39,198 bases of DNA. It comes from Lachnospiraceae bacterium (lineage in GTDB: Bacteria; Bacillota; Clostridia; Lachnospirales; Lachnospiraceae). Made by a program: the position numbers and the translations under genes. The notes under the pieces are model-generated. The model searched no databases. It was not told where the DNA came from and saw only the letters and a list, made by a program, of their open reading frames with translations. The DNA is taken from NCBI GenBank assembly GCA_015057635.1, contig SVEB01000106.1, forward strand, positions 1 to 39,198. Direction: 5' to 3'. Below are positions 24,752 through 34,840 of the stretch, in pieces (positions within the stretch are counted from its first letter, which is position 1; every line of letters starts with the position of its first letter).

Positions 24752-25834
24752 TTAGCGATAGTTTATAAATACCGCATTCTCAAACACTACTTTGTTATCC
24801 TTACAGATCACTAACAGGAAGGAATCTTCATGTTCCAGACAGTCAGATGTGACTTCTGATACATTTACATACGTTCCATGCCAGTCATATACACCGGCTG
24901 CTCCTACAATCGTCAGTACCTTACCATCAAATGGATAAAAATTCGGTCCGTATACGATGCCTACTAACTTATCACAGCTGCAGTAATCAAAGTTTGTCTC
25001 GATCCCTGTCTTAATCTTATTTACGCACTCCACTGGATTTGTCTTTAACTTCTTATTGTCACGGCATGTTGGGGTTGGATTCATAAATGTCTGAATACCA
25101 AATGCGAATCCCTGTGCTCCGTCATTCACGGTGGCCGTTGTAACAATAGACTGCGGACTTCTTGTGGAGAATACATAGCTTGAAGTTGTATCATTTGCTG
25201 TCGTTGTTCCTGTCAGTGTTACGGTTCCGGTTCCGGTTCCTGTAACGGTAGGCCCGGTTAACGCGCCGCTGACACTCCTCATCTGTGTTGTAAGACTCCA
25301 GATTCCATTCATTGCCTCTACCTGCCAAACTTCTGGTGTTCCACCAAGAAGTGCATTCGTTGTTTCCGGATCTGCTGCATAGAACAGATAATTGGTGATT
25401 GCCGTTCCACAGCATGTTCTGACTGAAATGTTATTAATCAGAAGAGTCGTTGTGACTGGTGTCTGTAACGTTGCACTTGCAGTTGTGTAAATTGCCGGAT
25501 ATCCGCCAAGCCCTGTATATGCAGTATTTCCAAATGGTGCAGCCTGATAGATTGGAACAGTTGAGGAGATATAAGATACGCTTGGGGATGCTTCTACCGG
25601 GACAACCCCCAGCACCTGAACATCAAAACTTACCAAAAGACCGTTTCTTAACGTATTAGTCACGCGAACTGGACCTTGCCCAGGCACTAAACTAAATCCT
25701 GTTCCAAAATTAATCCAGCCAATTTCAGCAGCATTTGTACCGCTACCAAAAGCAGCATACTGTGCAGCTAAAGGAGTCGTTGCAGGTGTGCCATGGCGAA
25801 CGAGAAAAGTACTTACCGTATTCGAAACATGCAT
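24752..25834 (-). CDS. Unrecognised 360-residue Thr/Gly-rich protein
   Basis: I do not recognise the family. There is no signal peptide or membrane segment. Residues 1-200 are rich in Thr, Ser, Ala and Gly with beta-strand character; a (GT)n-type stretch, TVTGTGTGTVTLTGTT, lies near 195-215; the last 100 residues contain a Cys-rich patch (CRDNKKL, CVNKIK, YCSCDK) and a compact end (DWHGTYVNVSEV, FENAVFINY). The composition resembles spore-coat or surface proteins of Clostridia, but that is only a guess. No partner gene is adjacent. Confidence 0.65.
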   Translation of the reverse strand: MHVSNTVSTFLVRHGTPATTPLAAQYAAFGSGTNAAEIGWINFGTGFSLVPGQGPVRVTNTLRNGLLVSFDVQVLGVVPVEASPSVSYISSTVPIYQAAPFGNTAYTGLGGYPAIYTTASATLQTPVTTTLLINNISVRTCCGTAITNYLFYAADPETTNALLGGTPEVWQVEAMNGIWSLTTQMRSVSGALTGPTVTGTGTGTVTLTGTTTANDTTSSYVFSTRSPQSIVTTATVNDGAQGFAFGIQTFMNPTPTCRDNKKLKTNPVECVNKIKTGIETNFDYCSCDKLVGIVYGPNFYPFDGKVLTIVGAAGVYDWHGTYVNVSEVTSDCLEHEDSFLLVICKDNKVVFENAVFINYR

Positions 25835-25996
25835 CTAATTTTCACTTCTTTCCTTTTAAGATTCTACTATAATATATGATACTGTCGAAATATGGTGATT
25901 TAAATTAGATATGATAATTTTATTTTTTACCTGGTCTCTTTTTATCTTTTTATGTTATCTGCTGTTTTTTCTTGCGATCTCCTGTAAAATAGCAAA

Positions 25997-26290
25997 TCAG
26001 GAAAAAAAGAATGCATATACGGAAGCTGCCGGCACCGCAAGTCCAATATCAAATAAATCCGCTCCCTGCTTTAAACTGAACATATAGGATAATAGCACCC
26101 TTATCAAAAAGGAGGCCGATATACCCGGAAGCATAACCGGAAGGGTCTTTCCATGTCCATTAAAATATCTGATAAAGCTGAACACCACACATGTTAAAAT
26201 TGCCTCAGGGCTGAACCCTTTCAAATATTCCGCGGATCTTGCGATATATGCTTCATTTTCCGTAAAGAATGAGGATGGTACCTTCCCCAT
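25997..26290 (-). pseudogene. Remnant of a MATE-family transporter
   Basis: 97 codons corresponding to the C-terminal end of MATE efflux proteins: YLKGFSPEAILTCVVFSFIRYFNGHGKT, then two membrane helices. The other ten or so helices are missing, and there is no ribosome site before the ATG. It is a 5'-truncated gene. Confidence 0.7.
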
Positions 26291-26327
26291 AAAAAGCTAA
26301 AGATAAATACAAAGCTCTCTTTAAATT

Positions 26328-27143
26328 TTACTCCTTGATCCAGGATATCTGATACTTATAATCTTTATGTTCCGGATGGGAATCCTTTGCCACAACAAAC
26401 GTTCCGTTTATCCCTTTTTCCATTGCTTGTACATGAAAATGGCTCAGCCCGATTCCAAGATCGACATGATTTAATCCCTTTTCTGCCACCAGATAAAAAT
26501 GAATATTCTCTCCGTCTTTTACCACTCTCCATGGCTGTTTATTCACAGCAGATGGCGCAAGTCGTAACATCTCAAGCGGCTCACCATAAATTCCCGCATT
26601 TTCTTTCTTTAACGGCACAGCAAATGCCTTGTCAAAGAAAATATCTTCAAATGCCTTTCTCTGTTTGCCGTGGTTTCCAAAGATGGTTCCAAGCAGAGTC
26701 TTTTTTCCACCTTCATAACCTACAGGTGCCACAATTGGAAGTACCTCTTTTTCTTTTAGCTCAATTGCCTTTGCAAACTCGCCTCGCTGAAAAGTACCGC
26801 CAAGCCATACTGTCCCAAGTCCTAAGGAAGTACAGTATAGAATTACTTTTTCCAGTGCATATCCCAGTGCCAGATAAGAAATTTCATCTTTTTCACATGC
26901 TGTCACTAAGAAATAATTCGCTCCCCGAATGACACCATAAGTTCCAAGTTTCAGATCCCTGTTCTCACTTCCCTTTTGAATCAGTTTAATTCTAACCGTT
27001 TTTCCAAATGGATTTGTAACGTGCTCTATATAAGATGCTATCTTGTGTAAAAGATCCGCTGATATTGCCTGATCTGTATAGTTTCGCACAGAATGTCTAA
27101 GATCGATCACTTCACAGACCGGTCTTCCATATTCAAAATTCAT
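26328..27143 (-). CDS. Nitroreductase-family protein (TM1586 type)
   Basis: A 271-residue flavin-dependent oxidoreductase of the duplicated nitroreductase type. RHSVRNYTDQAIS at the start is the FMN-binding Arg motif; YALEKVILYCTSLGLGTVWLGG lies mid-protein; the second half has LRLAPSAVNKQPWRVV and ends VDLGIGLSHF. Substrates are usually quinones or nitro compounds, not determinable here. GAGG lies before the ATG. Confidence 0.88.
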   Translation of the reverse strand: MNFEYGRPVCEVIDLRHSVRNYTDQAISADLLHKIASYIEHVTNPFGKTVRIKLIQKGSENRDLKLGTYGVIRGANYFLVTACEKDEISYLALGYALEKVILYCTSLGLGTVWLGGTFQRGEFAKAIELKEKEVLPIVAPVGYEGGKKTLLGTIFGNHGKQRKAFEDIFFDKAFAVPLKKENAGIYGEPLEMLRLAPSAVNKQPWRVVKDGENIHFYLVAEKGLNHVDLGIGLSHFHVQAMEKGINGTFVVAKDSHPEHKDYKYQISWIKE

Positions 27144-27476
27144 AGCTGTTACCTCTTTGATGTTCTTGACAGATGTATAGATAAATATTATATTTTCCCT
27201 ATTCTAAAAAGAAGAACTTCTTCTTAGAAATAAAATTATATCAGTATTTATCCCAGTGCGTCTAATTTTATTATTTCATAGATAGATGAATAAAATTTAT
27301 ATATAATACTCTTTCTAGTTATACTTCTATTTACTATGCCCACAAAATACTCCATTGTAAACTCTTATATAATTTTGAATGTTTTAAAACAGTTTTTCTC
27401 TTCCATAATATGATATAATGAATCTGGAAAAACGAATAAGAGCGCTTTGTCTCTTTATTGAAAATGAGGTGATTTC
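27144..27476. other. AT-rich intergenic between divergent genes
   Basis: It must hold promoters for both flanking genes; a TATAAT-like box at about 27414 precedes the YccF gene. No conserved structure was recognised. Confidence 0.4.
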
Positions 27477-27842
27477 ATGGGCTGTCTAGGAAATCTTATT
27501 TGGTTTGTATTTGGCGGATTTGTACTTGGACTCGGATGGCTGATTGCCGGAATCTTATGGTGTATCACTATCGTGGGAATTCCAATCGGTATGCAGTGCT
27601 TCAAATTCGCAAGCCTTGCCTTCTTCCCATTCGGAAAGGAAGTCGACTATGGGGGAGGAGCGGTATCCCTGCTTCTTAATATTATCTGGATCATCATATC
27701 CGGAGTTCCGCTTGCACTCGAGGCCGCCGTAGTTGGTGCTATATTCTGCATCACCATCGTCGGAATTCCATTTGGATTACAATGCTTTAAAATCGCGAAA
27801 CTGGCATTAATGCCTTTCGGTTCTACAATACGATATAACTAA
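27477..27842 (+). CDS. YccF-domain membrane protein
   Basis: A 121-residue inner-membrane protein made of two repeated YccF units. Each unit has a hydrophobic segment followed by ITIVGIPxGxQCFKxAxLAxxPFG (about 31-55 and 91-114). The function of the family is unknown. AATGAGGTG precedes the start. Confidence 0.92.
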   Translation: MGCLGNLIWFVFGGFVLGLGWLIAGILWCITIVGIPIGMQCFKFASLAFFPFGKEVDYGGGAVSLLLNIIWIIISGVPLALEAAVVGAIFCITIVGIPFGLQCFKIAKLALMPFGSTIRYN

Positions 27843-27886
27843 AATGCCCTTACTTTCTGTAAGAGGTTAAATAACAAACTAAATAA

Positions 27887-27936
27887 AAATGACCGAGATG
27901 ACTCCTGATCCTTATCACGAATCTTCTCGGTCATTT
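27887..27936 (+). terminator. Terminator of the YccF gene
   Basis: Arms aaatgaccgaga/tctcggtcattt, loop of 26 bases, followed by T-rich sequence. Confidence 0.7.
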
Positions 27937-28022
27937 CTAATTTTATTTCTCAATTTTTCTATTCTCTTTTTCTATTTTTTACATTTATTTCTCTATTTTA
28001 CTTTTCTGTTCTTAGCAGCAGC

Positions 28023-28808
28023 CTATTCTTTCTTTCCAATATATAAGTAATGCTCGCTCATTCCATATAATTTTGGATCCCGGCCAAGCTGATATACGAT
28101 TTCCATCCACTTATCAAAGTCTTCTGGCTTCTTCATCAGTTCCCGTTCTTTCGTACTGAATACATTCTCCACGCCTGCAAATGCCAATTCCGTCAGGCCT
28201 GCATTTCTCATCATATCTCTTGCTTCTTCCACAGTTGTAAAATAGGCAGTCGTAAATCCTGCTCCATCCTTATTCCTTCCGTCATCCAGATAATGAAGCA
28301 GATCCTCTGGTGTGCTTTGCATTCCCTGTTCACAGTAAGCGATCTCATCCAGAATCGGTGCATAGCTGGAGATAAAAGCGGCAAATAGTATTCCGCCTGG
28401 TTTTAATTTCGACATAGCCTCATCTACTGCTTTTATTCTGTCCTTTTCTTCTGTCAGATGATAAAGCGGTCCCATTAAAAGCACTGTATCAAAAAGCGAT
28501 TCAAACTCCGGCAGTTTAAGAGCATCACCCTTTATGTAATCCTTGAGCTTAATTCCAGTCTCTGCAGACTTTTCTTTTGCCACCTCAATATTATGTGCCG
28601 ACAGATCAAGAAGCGTAACTTCATGTCCTCTCTCCGTTAAAAATAACGAGTATCTTCCAGGCCCACCGCCGATATCCAGGATTTTCTGTGGGGCGGCTTG
28701 GATATACTCCCTCAAATACCGTTTCGTAATCTCAAACTCCATTTTATGCCGATCTAAACGTTCCCATTCCTCATACTGATTATCATACCAGTTCTCAATT
28801 TCGTTCAT
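28023..28808 (-). CDS. Class I SAM-dependent methyltransferase
   Basis: A 261-residue soluble methyltransferase; motif I is ILDIGGGPGRYSLFL (about 43-57), with VTLLDLSAHN and the motif FDTVLLMGPLYHLTE. The ATG at 28808 has GGGGAGG upstream; longer frames start at codons without ribosome sites. The acceptor is unknown. It is a different subfamily from the two methyltransferases at 20149 and 21619. Confidence 0.88.
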   Translation of the reverse strand: MNEIENWYDNQYEEWERLDRHKMEFEITKRYLREYIQAAPQKILDIGGGPGRYSLFLTERGHEVTLLDLSAHNIEVAKEKSAETGIKLKDYIKGDALKLPEFESLFDTVLLMGPLYHLTEEKDRIKAVDEAMSKLKPGGILFAAFISSYAPILDEIAYCEQGMQSTPEDLLHYLDDGRNKDGAGFTTAYFTTVEEARDMMRNAGLTELAFAGVENVFSTKERELMKKPEDFDKWMEIVYQLGRDPKLYGMSEHYLYIGKKE

Positions 28809-28927
28809 AAAAGCCTCCCCTGTTATCATATTTTTCGCAATTATACCCTTATTCTTCCATAATGTCAACTTCATCTTCCAAGTAACTGCACCCACTCTCT
28901 CCCATCACACCGTCCCTATCCTTTATC

Positions 28928-28970
28928 CTTTATTTTTTATCTTTTATCTTTTATCTTTTATCTTTTGTTT
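28928..28970. repeat. Short tandem repeat of TTTTATC
   Basis: About five tandem copies of a 7-base unit in the intergenic region, probably prone to slippage. No promoter lies within it. Confidence 0.75.
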
Positions 28971-29011
28971 TTGCCTTTAGGACCAAATACTGCACATTCC
29001 TACATAGAAAA

Positions 29012-29087
29012 AGACTGTCCCACTAAGAGAGTGTGGGGCCGGGAACGTTATCTTTCCCGGCCCCGCACTCTCTTAGTGGGACAGTCT
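29012..29087 (-). terminator. Long-stem terminator of the chemoreceptor gene
   Basis: A 34-bp stem (agactgtcccactaagagag.. / ..ctctcttagtgggacagtct) with one G-T pair, a short loop, and five T on the minus strand. The stem is far longer than needed for termination. Confidence 0.9.
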
Positions 29088-29115
29088 CTTTCGTATTTGC
29101 CGCCTCACCAGTGTC

Positions 29116-31287
29116 TTATAGTTTAAAGCTCTGTGCAGTCTTCTTGAGTTCTGCGGCAATCTTGGTTGTGTCATTTACCATTTCAAATGACTTAGCAGTA
29201 AGTTCTCCAATACTGCTGTTACGTCCTGCGATATCAGAAACCCCAACAGTAGCTTCCTGAATCGTCTGATTAATTGAATGAATGGATGAGGTGATATTTA
29301 TAGTCGTATCGGCTAATCTTGTAGTATTTTCATCAATCTCATTCATTGCCTTGTAGATACTAGCCGCATCATTGTTATATAACTCTAAAATTCTCATTAA
29401 GCCTTCATAATCCGCATATACATTGTTTTCTACGAAATCCTGACTCATATTTAAGCAGTCTGTAATATTCTTTACCGCTTCATTTACGTTCTGTACGATT
29501 TCTGTAATCTGACTTACAGTAGCCGCTGACTGCTGTGCAAGACTTCCGATCTCACCCGCTACAACCGCGAATCCTTTTCCGGATTCCCCGGCACGCGCTG
29601 CTTCGATCGATGCGTTCAATGCTAAAAGACTTGTCTGATCTGCAATACTCATAATTGCATTCGTCAGTTCATTGATTTTATTTACTGCTTTGGACTGTTC
29701 CATTGCAACAGAACCTTTTTCTTTAATTTCTCCAAAGGTATCTCTTGTTGCTTTCTGTGATTCTTCCCCCTTCTTCATAAGAGCCTTTGCACGTTCCATA
29801 ATCTCAACAGTACGAACAGTATTGCCATCAATCTGTGTCTTCATGTTCATTACGTTTTCTTTCAGGTTCTCTACATCGCCTGTGATCATTTCTGTGCTTG
29901 CATTTGTTTCCTGCATGCCCGCTGACAGCTGTTCCGTAATAGCGCTTGTATCACCTGCTTTTTCACTGATTTCATTTGTGATCGTCTGAAGTTCAATGGC
30001 TGCCTGATTCACTCTATCGGAATATTCATTCATTCCGTCAAGCTTCTCTTTTACGGAATCTACCATGAAAGTAATGGATTTGGCCATATCACCGATTTCA
30101 TCTGTTCTTCTTAATAGGGCAGCGCCCCTTTTATCTTTTAGATCGATAGTAAAATCTAAGTTCGCTACCCTTTTAATAATGTCTTCCATATACTCAATCG
30201 GCTTGGAGAAAGAATGAGATACAAAGAAAATAATTACTAAAAGTATTGCTACAACGGCTACAGAGTACCAAATAAAAGTATTGGTAATATTGGATACATC
30301 ACTGTAAATCTGGCTTTTAAGAGCTGCTACGATAAACAGCCAGTCTACACCCTCAATATATCCATAGGTAATACTTACGGTATCGGTAGTTCCATATGGA
30401 ACTTCTTTATAATGAGCACCTGACGCAGGTGGATTTCCTGCTTTGATTTCCTCTAAGATCGGATTAAGTGATTCATTTCCCGTCTCTACTCCAATTGAAT
30501 CTTTTGTTGTATGAGCGATTGTCACACCATTCTGATCGATAATATAAACTAATGGTGCTGCAATCCCAGTTAAAGAAAGTTCGGTAATTGCATTATATAA
30601 AAATTCAGTATTGGTGTAGTAGAGGATCGCTCCCTGCAGAACATCCCCATGATAAATCGGTTTTGTAAAGATAAGAGTCGCTCTCCCTTTCTCTTCATAG
30701 ACCATGGTCTCTACACTAAGAGCGCCATCACCATTAAATATTTTATCGGACAATTCTGCTTCGAGTGATTCCCCTACATACGTTGTGTTATTACTAGCTA
30801 CTACTTCTCCATATTCATCCGTAATCAGAATAACTTCATTTGCCCCTTTAAAATTTGTATAGCGTGTAAGCTGTTCTGATAAGATACTATATACATCACT
30901 GTTTTCCAGATTCTTCTTATCTGTGGGATCAGCGCCTGTCATCCCCTCTGGATTTTCAGTTCCAGGTTCTGTACCCATCTCAGGTTCTATACTTGTATCC
31001 CCCTGTAAAAGCAGCCTATTTGCAGTATTTTCAATATTCGTGATTCTTTCTTCTACTTCTAATACTACATTCTGCATGATCTTAGTGCCAGCTACAACAA
31101 AGTCATCCTGATGAGACTGTACCTGAGCTCTTAGGACATTTGTTAACCGAGGCATTACGATCATACCTACTGCTACTGTTGATATCACTACACTTGACAG
31201 ACACAGTATCATAATCCAATATTTTATCGAAACTTTAAACTTGAATTTTTTCTTCTGTGACTTCTCTGACATATTTATGTCCTTCAT
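29116..31287 (-). CDS. Methyl-accepting chemotaxis protein with dCache sensor
   Basis: A 723-residue membrane chemoreceptor: membrane segment 1 (about 24-48), extracellular dCache-type sensor (about 49-335, with [15 protein letters not shown] and [10 protein letters not shown] motifs), membrane segment 2 (about 338-358), HAMP, and a full cytoplasmic signalling hairpin with the tip [29 protein letters not shown]. It relays an external signal to CheA. AGGAGG is nine bases before the ATG. A possible sigma-D promoter lies upstream. Confidence 0.96.
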   Translation of the reverse strand: MKDINMSEKSQKKKFKFKVSIKYWIMILCLSSVVISTVAVGMIVMPRLTNVLRAQVQSHQDDFVVAGTKIMQNVVLEVEERITNIENTANRLLLQGDTSIEPEMGTEPGTENPEGMTGADPTDKKNLENSDVYSILSEQLTRYTNFKGANEVILITDEYGEVVASNNTTYVGESLEAELSDKIFNGDGALSVETMVYEEKGRATLIFTKPIYHGDVLQGAILYYTNTEFLYNAITELSLTGIAAPLVYIIDQNGVTIAHTTKDSIGVETGNESLNPILEEIKAGNPPASGAHYKEVPYGTTDTVSITYGYIEGVDWLFIVAALKSQIYSDVSNITNTFIWYSVAVVAILLVIIFFVSHSFSKPIEYMEDIIKRVANLDFTIDLKDKRGAALLRRTDEIGDMAKSITFMVDSVKEKLDGMNEYSDRVNQAAIELQTITNEISEKAGDTSAITEQLSAGMQETNASTEMITGDVENLKENVMNMKTQIDGNTVRTVEIMERAKALMKKGEESQKATRDTFGEIKEKGSVAMEQSKAVNKINELTNAIMSIADQTSLLALNASIEAARAGESGKGFAVVAGEIGSLAQQSAATVSQITEIVQNVNEAVKNITDCLNMSQDFVENNVYADYEGLMRILELYNNDAASIYKAMNEIDENTTRLADTTINITSSIHSINQTIQEATVGVSDIAGRNSSIGELTAKSFEMVNDTTKIAAELKKTAQSFKL

Positions 31288-31326
31288 CCTATCGTTCCTC
31301 CTGTAAATAACTTAAGTTCCGGATAT

Positions 31327-31354
31327 ATTTCGACATAAATAGTATTTTTCTTTA
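31327..31354 (-). promoter_or_regulatory. Possible sigma-D (motility) promoter
   Basis: On the minus strand TAAA, 16 bases, GTCGAAAT, a partial match to the sigma-D/sigma-28 consensus. It fits a chemoreceptor gene, but the -10 is imperfect. Confidence 0.35.
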
Positions 31355-31394
31355 ATATTATTTTAATGTATATGTGTACCCGTGCTTATTTTTT

Positions 31395-32240
31395 TTACAA
31401 ATGCTGTTTGCTCACTTTAGCAAGTTCTAAAATCATATCTCTTTGAAGAAGCGATACTACATCAATTAGATACATACGAAATGTCATCGTGCCTCCGAAC
31501 ACTTCTTCACATTTGTTTGCTGCTATCTCGCCGCAGATTCCCATCACGGCGCAGCAGGCCGCTGCACAAAGAGCTGGATTTTCTGTTTTCCTGTTTGCTC
31601 CGAAGAATGCCCCTAAAAGAGCGGTTGACATACACCCGGCCCCCGTGATCTTTGTCATCATCGGATGTCCGTTATCCACTTCATAACAGTCTACTCCATC
31701 GGTGATCAAATCCATTTTTCCCGATACGATTAAAACTGTCTGAAGCTTAGCTGCATACTCCATTACCAGCTTTATAAACTGTTCGCGGTCACTTTCAAAT
31801 AAACTGTTTCTCGCTGTATCCACTCCGGTCACCGTCTTCTGATTACAAATCAATGCCTGAATCTCAGACGCATTTCCACGGATGCAGGAAGGCGGTACTT
31901 CCTTAAGGAATTCATACAGGCATTCCCTTCGGTAAGAGGAGCCCCCGATTCCGACCGGATCTATGATGACCGGGTGTTTTAGTTCTGCCGCCTTCTTTCC
32001 GGCACAAAGCATAGCGTCATAATCCTTTATGGCCCCAAAATTACAGACAAGACTCTGACATCCTGCTGTAATCTCTGCGGCTTCAAACGGATGGGATGCC
32101 ATAGTAGGTGATGCCCCTGCCGCTAATAGTATATTGGCACAGTCATTGACCGTGACCATATTGGTGATGCAGTGCACGAGCGGACGTTTTCGTCTAATGG
32201 TTTCATAAAGCTCTGCTATATTCTGTGCTATCTCTTCCAC
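31395..32240 (-). CDS. thiM: Hydroxyethylthiazole kinase
   Basis: Phosphorylates the thiazole part of thiamine during salvage. 281 residues, normal length. Motifs: HCITNMVTVNDCANILLAAGASPTMA (substrate site), IDPVGIGGS, and TGAGCMSTALLGAF with the catalytic Cys. It is the last gene of the thi operon, 12 bases after thiW. Confidence 0.96.
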   Translation of the reverse strand: MEEIAQNIAELYETIRRKRPLVHCITNMVTVNDCANILLAAGASPTMASHPFEAAEITAGCQSLVCNFGAIKDYDAMLCAGKKAAELKHPVIIDPVGIGGSSYRRECLYEFLKEVPPSCIRGNASEIQALICNQKTVTGVDTARNSLFESDREQFIKLVMEYAAKLQTVLIVSGKMDLITDGVDCYEVDNGHPMMTKITGAGCMSTALLGAFFGANRKTENPALCAAACCAVMGICGEIAANKCEEVFGGTMTFRMYLIDVVSLLQRDMILELAKVSKQHL

Positions 32241-32252
32241 GTATTATCTCCT

Positions 32253-32765
32253 TTAACTTTCCAGACTTGCTTTTAATGTTTCTAACATGCCGGTCTTTTT
32301 TAATGGCAGAGTAATGACTGCTGCAAGGACCGTGCCGCCTCCGGTGCTGATTAAAAATGGCACTACAAATGTAAATAGGGCTGCGGATGCATTTCCCATA
32401 ACCAAAGATGCGACTGGGTAAGCAAGCATGCCACCAATCAATGCCGTTCCGATAAGCTCTCCCATATAAGCATATGGAAGCTTCTTGAAATAATGGTATA
32501 AGAGTCCGGATAACAGCGCTCCACACATGCTTCCCGGAAAGGCAAGAAGTGTTCCAAGACCTAATAAGTTTCGGATAAAGCTTGCAGTAAACGCAACTCC
32601 AATCCCCCACCATGGTCCAAGACATACTGCACATAATACATTGATCAGATGCTGTACCGGCGCACATTTCGAGCCGAATACCGGGAAGGAGAATAAGGAT
32701 CCTGCCACTGCAAGCGCTGCAAACATCCCTGCTATTGCTAATTTCTTACTATTTGTTTTCATCAT
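32253..32765 (-). CDS. thiW: ThiW, thiazole-specific ECF transporter S component
   Basis: A 170-residue membrane protein with five to six segments that binds the thiazole precursor and works with the shared ECF ATPase/T module, which is not encoded here. Typical ThiW features are GMFAALAVAGSLFSFPVFG, CAPVQHLINVLCAVCLGPWWG and NLLGLGTLLAFPGSMCGALLSG. It overlaps cytX by 17 bases; GAGGT lies eight bases before the ATG. Confidence 0.92.
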   Translation of the reverse strand: MMKTNSKKLAIAGMFAALAVAGSLFSFPVFGSKCAPVQHLINVLCAVCLGPWWGIGVAFTASFIRNLLGLGTLLAFPGSMCGALLSGLLYHYFKKLPYAYMGELIGTALIGGMLAYPVASLVMGNASAALFTFVVPFLISTGGGTVLAAVITLPLKKTGMLETLKASLES

Positions 32766-33957
32766 ATAAGGTTACCTCTGCTTTCGTCGTTTTAATTCCT
32801 CTTACAACGCACGCAACAACAAGGCAAAGAGCGATGGTGATCAACATAACCGGAAGGGTGTTTCCAACCGGTGTGTCCACTCTCATAAACAGACGGTAGA
32901 TAATAAATCCTGCCATCCAGATGCATAGGTTACGGATATCTGCTGCCTGTCTGACGATTCGTTTTAACAAGAAGTAATCCGCTAACTGGATTGCGATCAT
33001 TGGTGCAAATACCGAACCGATCAGGTATAGAAAATCCGTGATATTATCCATTGGGTAAACGATAGCGGCAATCGTGCCAATCACCGTCACCACAACGGCA
33101 GACCATTTTTCCGAAATCTTCTTATAAATGGAGACGCAGGAAACACCTGCGGAATAAGCATCTAAAAAAGTAGTCGTTACGGTGGAGAATACGACAATCA
33201 TAAGGCCGGCAATTCCTAATCCTGCCTTTAATAAAATCTGTGCAATATCGCCTTCTCCCGTATAAATAGCAGCTCCCATCCCGATTACATACATAAAGCA
33301 GCTTACCACGCTGTACACGATTACGCTTGCACCGGTAGCCTGTACCGGTTTCTTCGCATTTCTCGTATAATCACTGATCAACGGAAGCCAGGATAACGGC
33401 ATTGCAACGGCTAATTCCACGGCTGCGCCGAAACTCATACTTTCAGCGACAGTCCCCACTGCTATGCCATCGTCAAAGAAAATGACTTTACATAAGATCA
33501 GAGTCAGGATAAATAATGCTCCCATCGCAATGGAATTAATCTTTCCCAGATTGGTGATACCGATTAAGATCCATACAAGGATCAGAACACCGATTACAAG
33601 TGCCCATACCCATGCTCCTGCATGCACGATCCCATTTGCCGCCATCGATCCGTCATAGATCATGATTGCGGTCCATCCGACTAACTGTAAAATATTTAAG
33701 ATACTAAATAACAGGCTTCCCTTTTCACCGAAACTCATTTTCACGGTTTCCATCGAGCTTTTTCTTTCCTTTCCTCCAATCAAGCCGGCTCCAAACATCA
33801 GGATGCCCCCAATCAGATGGCCAAGAAGGATTGCCGCAAGGCCTTTTTTAAATCCTAAAGATGCCAAATATGTTCCTGTGATGATTTCGGCGATGGATAC
33901 GCCTGCTCCAAACCAGATCAGTCCATTACTAAAAGTCGAAGTTCGCTTTTCTTCCAT
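32749..33957 (-). CDS. cytX: CytX, probable hydroxymethylpyrimidine transporter
   Basis: A 402-residue NCS1-family permease with about 12 membrane segments. Its place in a TPP-controlled operon next to thiD identifies it as CytX, which imports the pyrimidine precursor HMP. The start at 33957 has AAGGGGGAT upstream; an ORF start nine codons earlier would overlap thiD and lacks a site. Substrate assignment is by family and context. Confidence 0.9.
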   Translation of the reverse strand: MEEKRTSTFSNGLIWFGAGVSIAEIITGTYLASLGFKKGLAAILLGHLIGGILMFGAGLIGGKERKSSMETVKMSFGEKGSLLFSILNILQLVGWTAIMIYDGSMAANGIVHAGAWVWALVIGVLILVWILIGITNLGKINSIAMGALFILTLILCKVIFFDDGIAVGTVAESMSFGAAVELAVAMPLSWLPLISDYTRNAKKPVQATGASVIVYSVVSCFMYVIGMGAAIYTGEGDIAQILLKAGLGIAGLMIVVFSTVTTTFLDAYSAGVSCVSIYKKISEKWSAVVVTVIGTIAAIVYPMDNITDFLYLIGSVFAPMIAIQLADYFLLKRIVRQAADIRNLCIWMAGFIIYRLFMRVDTPVGNTLPVMLITIALCLVVACVVRGIKTTKAEVTLYDENK

Positions 33958-33970
33958 TTTCCTATCCCCC

Positions 33971-34762
33971 TTAAAATTCGCCATCTATTGCAAATGCATG
34001 GTTCATCGGTCCGCTGCCTTTTCCAAGATCAAGCATCGCACCGAGCGCTAAGGAGATATAGTTCTTCGCCTTTTTAACCGCTGTTGTTAAGTCACAGCCC
34101 TTTGCAAGATTGGAAGCGATAGCGCTTGATAACGTACAGCCGGTTCCGTGTGTATTCGGATTATCAATCCGTTTTCCGTAAAACCACTCTGCACCGTTCT
34201 TTGAATACAGCAGATCATTTGCATCATTAATCTGATGTCCGCCTTTTAGCAATACTGCACATCCATATGTATCATAGATATGCTTTGCCGCTTGCTCCAT
34301 CTCTTCCTTTGTCTCTATCTTCATTCCGGATAACACTTGTGCTTCCGGAATGTTTGGTGTGATCACCGTTGCAAGAGGTAATAATTTTGTTTTTAAAGTT
34401 TCAATTGCTTCGTCGCTTATAAGCTTCGCCCCGCTGGTGGCTACCATAACAGGATCGATGACAACATTCTTTGCGTCATACTGAATCAGTTTTTCCGCGA
34501 TTGTGTCAATCAGACTGCTCGATGCAACCATGCCGGTCTTTATGGCATCCGGAACAATGTCCGTAAAAATACAATCCAACTGCTCTGCTAAAAAGTGTGG
34601 AGTCACCTCCATAATATCCGTTACGCCGGTCGTATTCTGTGCAGTAAGAGCGGCAATCGCACTCATGGCATACACGCCATGTGCCATCATCGTCTTAATA
34701 TCTGCCTGGATGCCGGCGCCTCCGCTGGAATCACTTCCGGCGATTGTTAATGCTGTTCTCAT
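33971..34762 (-). CDS. thiD: Bifunctional HMP / HMP-phosphate kinase
   Basis: Ribokinase-fold enzyme that phosphorylates hydroxymethylpyrimidine twice to the diphosphate used by ThiE. 263 residues. Motifs: TIAGSDSSGGAGIQADIKT at the N-terminus and the anion-hole segment NTHGTGCTLSSAIASNLAKG near the C-terminus. It is second in the operon after thiE. Confidence 0.96.
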   Translation of the reverse strand: MRTALTIAGSDSSGGAGIQADIKTMMAHGVYAMSAIAALTAQNTTGVTDIMEVTPHFLAEQLDCIFTDIVPDAIKTGMVASSSLIDTIAEKLIQYDAKNVVIDPVMVATSGAKLISDEAIETLKTKLLPLATVITPNIPEAQVLSGMKIETKEEMEQAAKHIYDTYGCAVLLKGGHQINDANDLLYSKNGAEWFYGKRIDNPNTHGTGCTLSSAIASNLAKGCDLTTAVKKAKNYISLALGAMLDLGKGSGPMNHAFAIDGEF

Positions 34763-34840
34763 GGTTTATCTCCTTTATGCATTAATTTTATATTGCGACA
34801 GAGAGTGGTGCCCCCGGTCTGCCGCATGCTTTTTAATCCC

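Noticed and set aside
28928..28970. CRISPR-like repeat
   Set aside because: The 7-base units are directly adjacent without spacers; it is a simple tandem repeat. No CRISPR array is present in the window.
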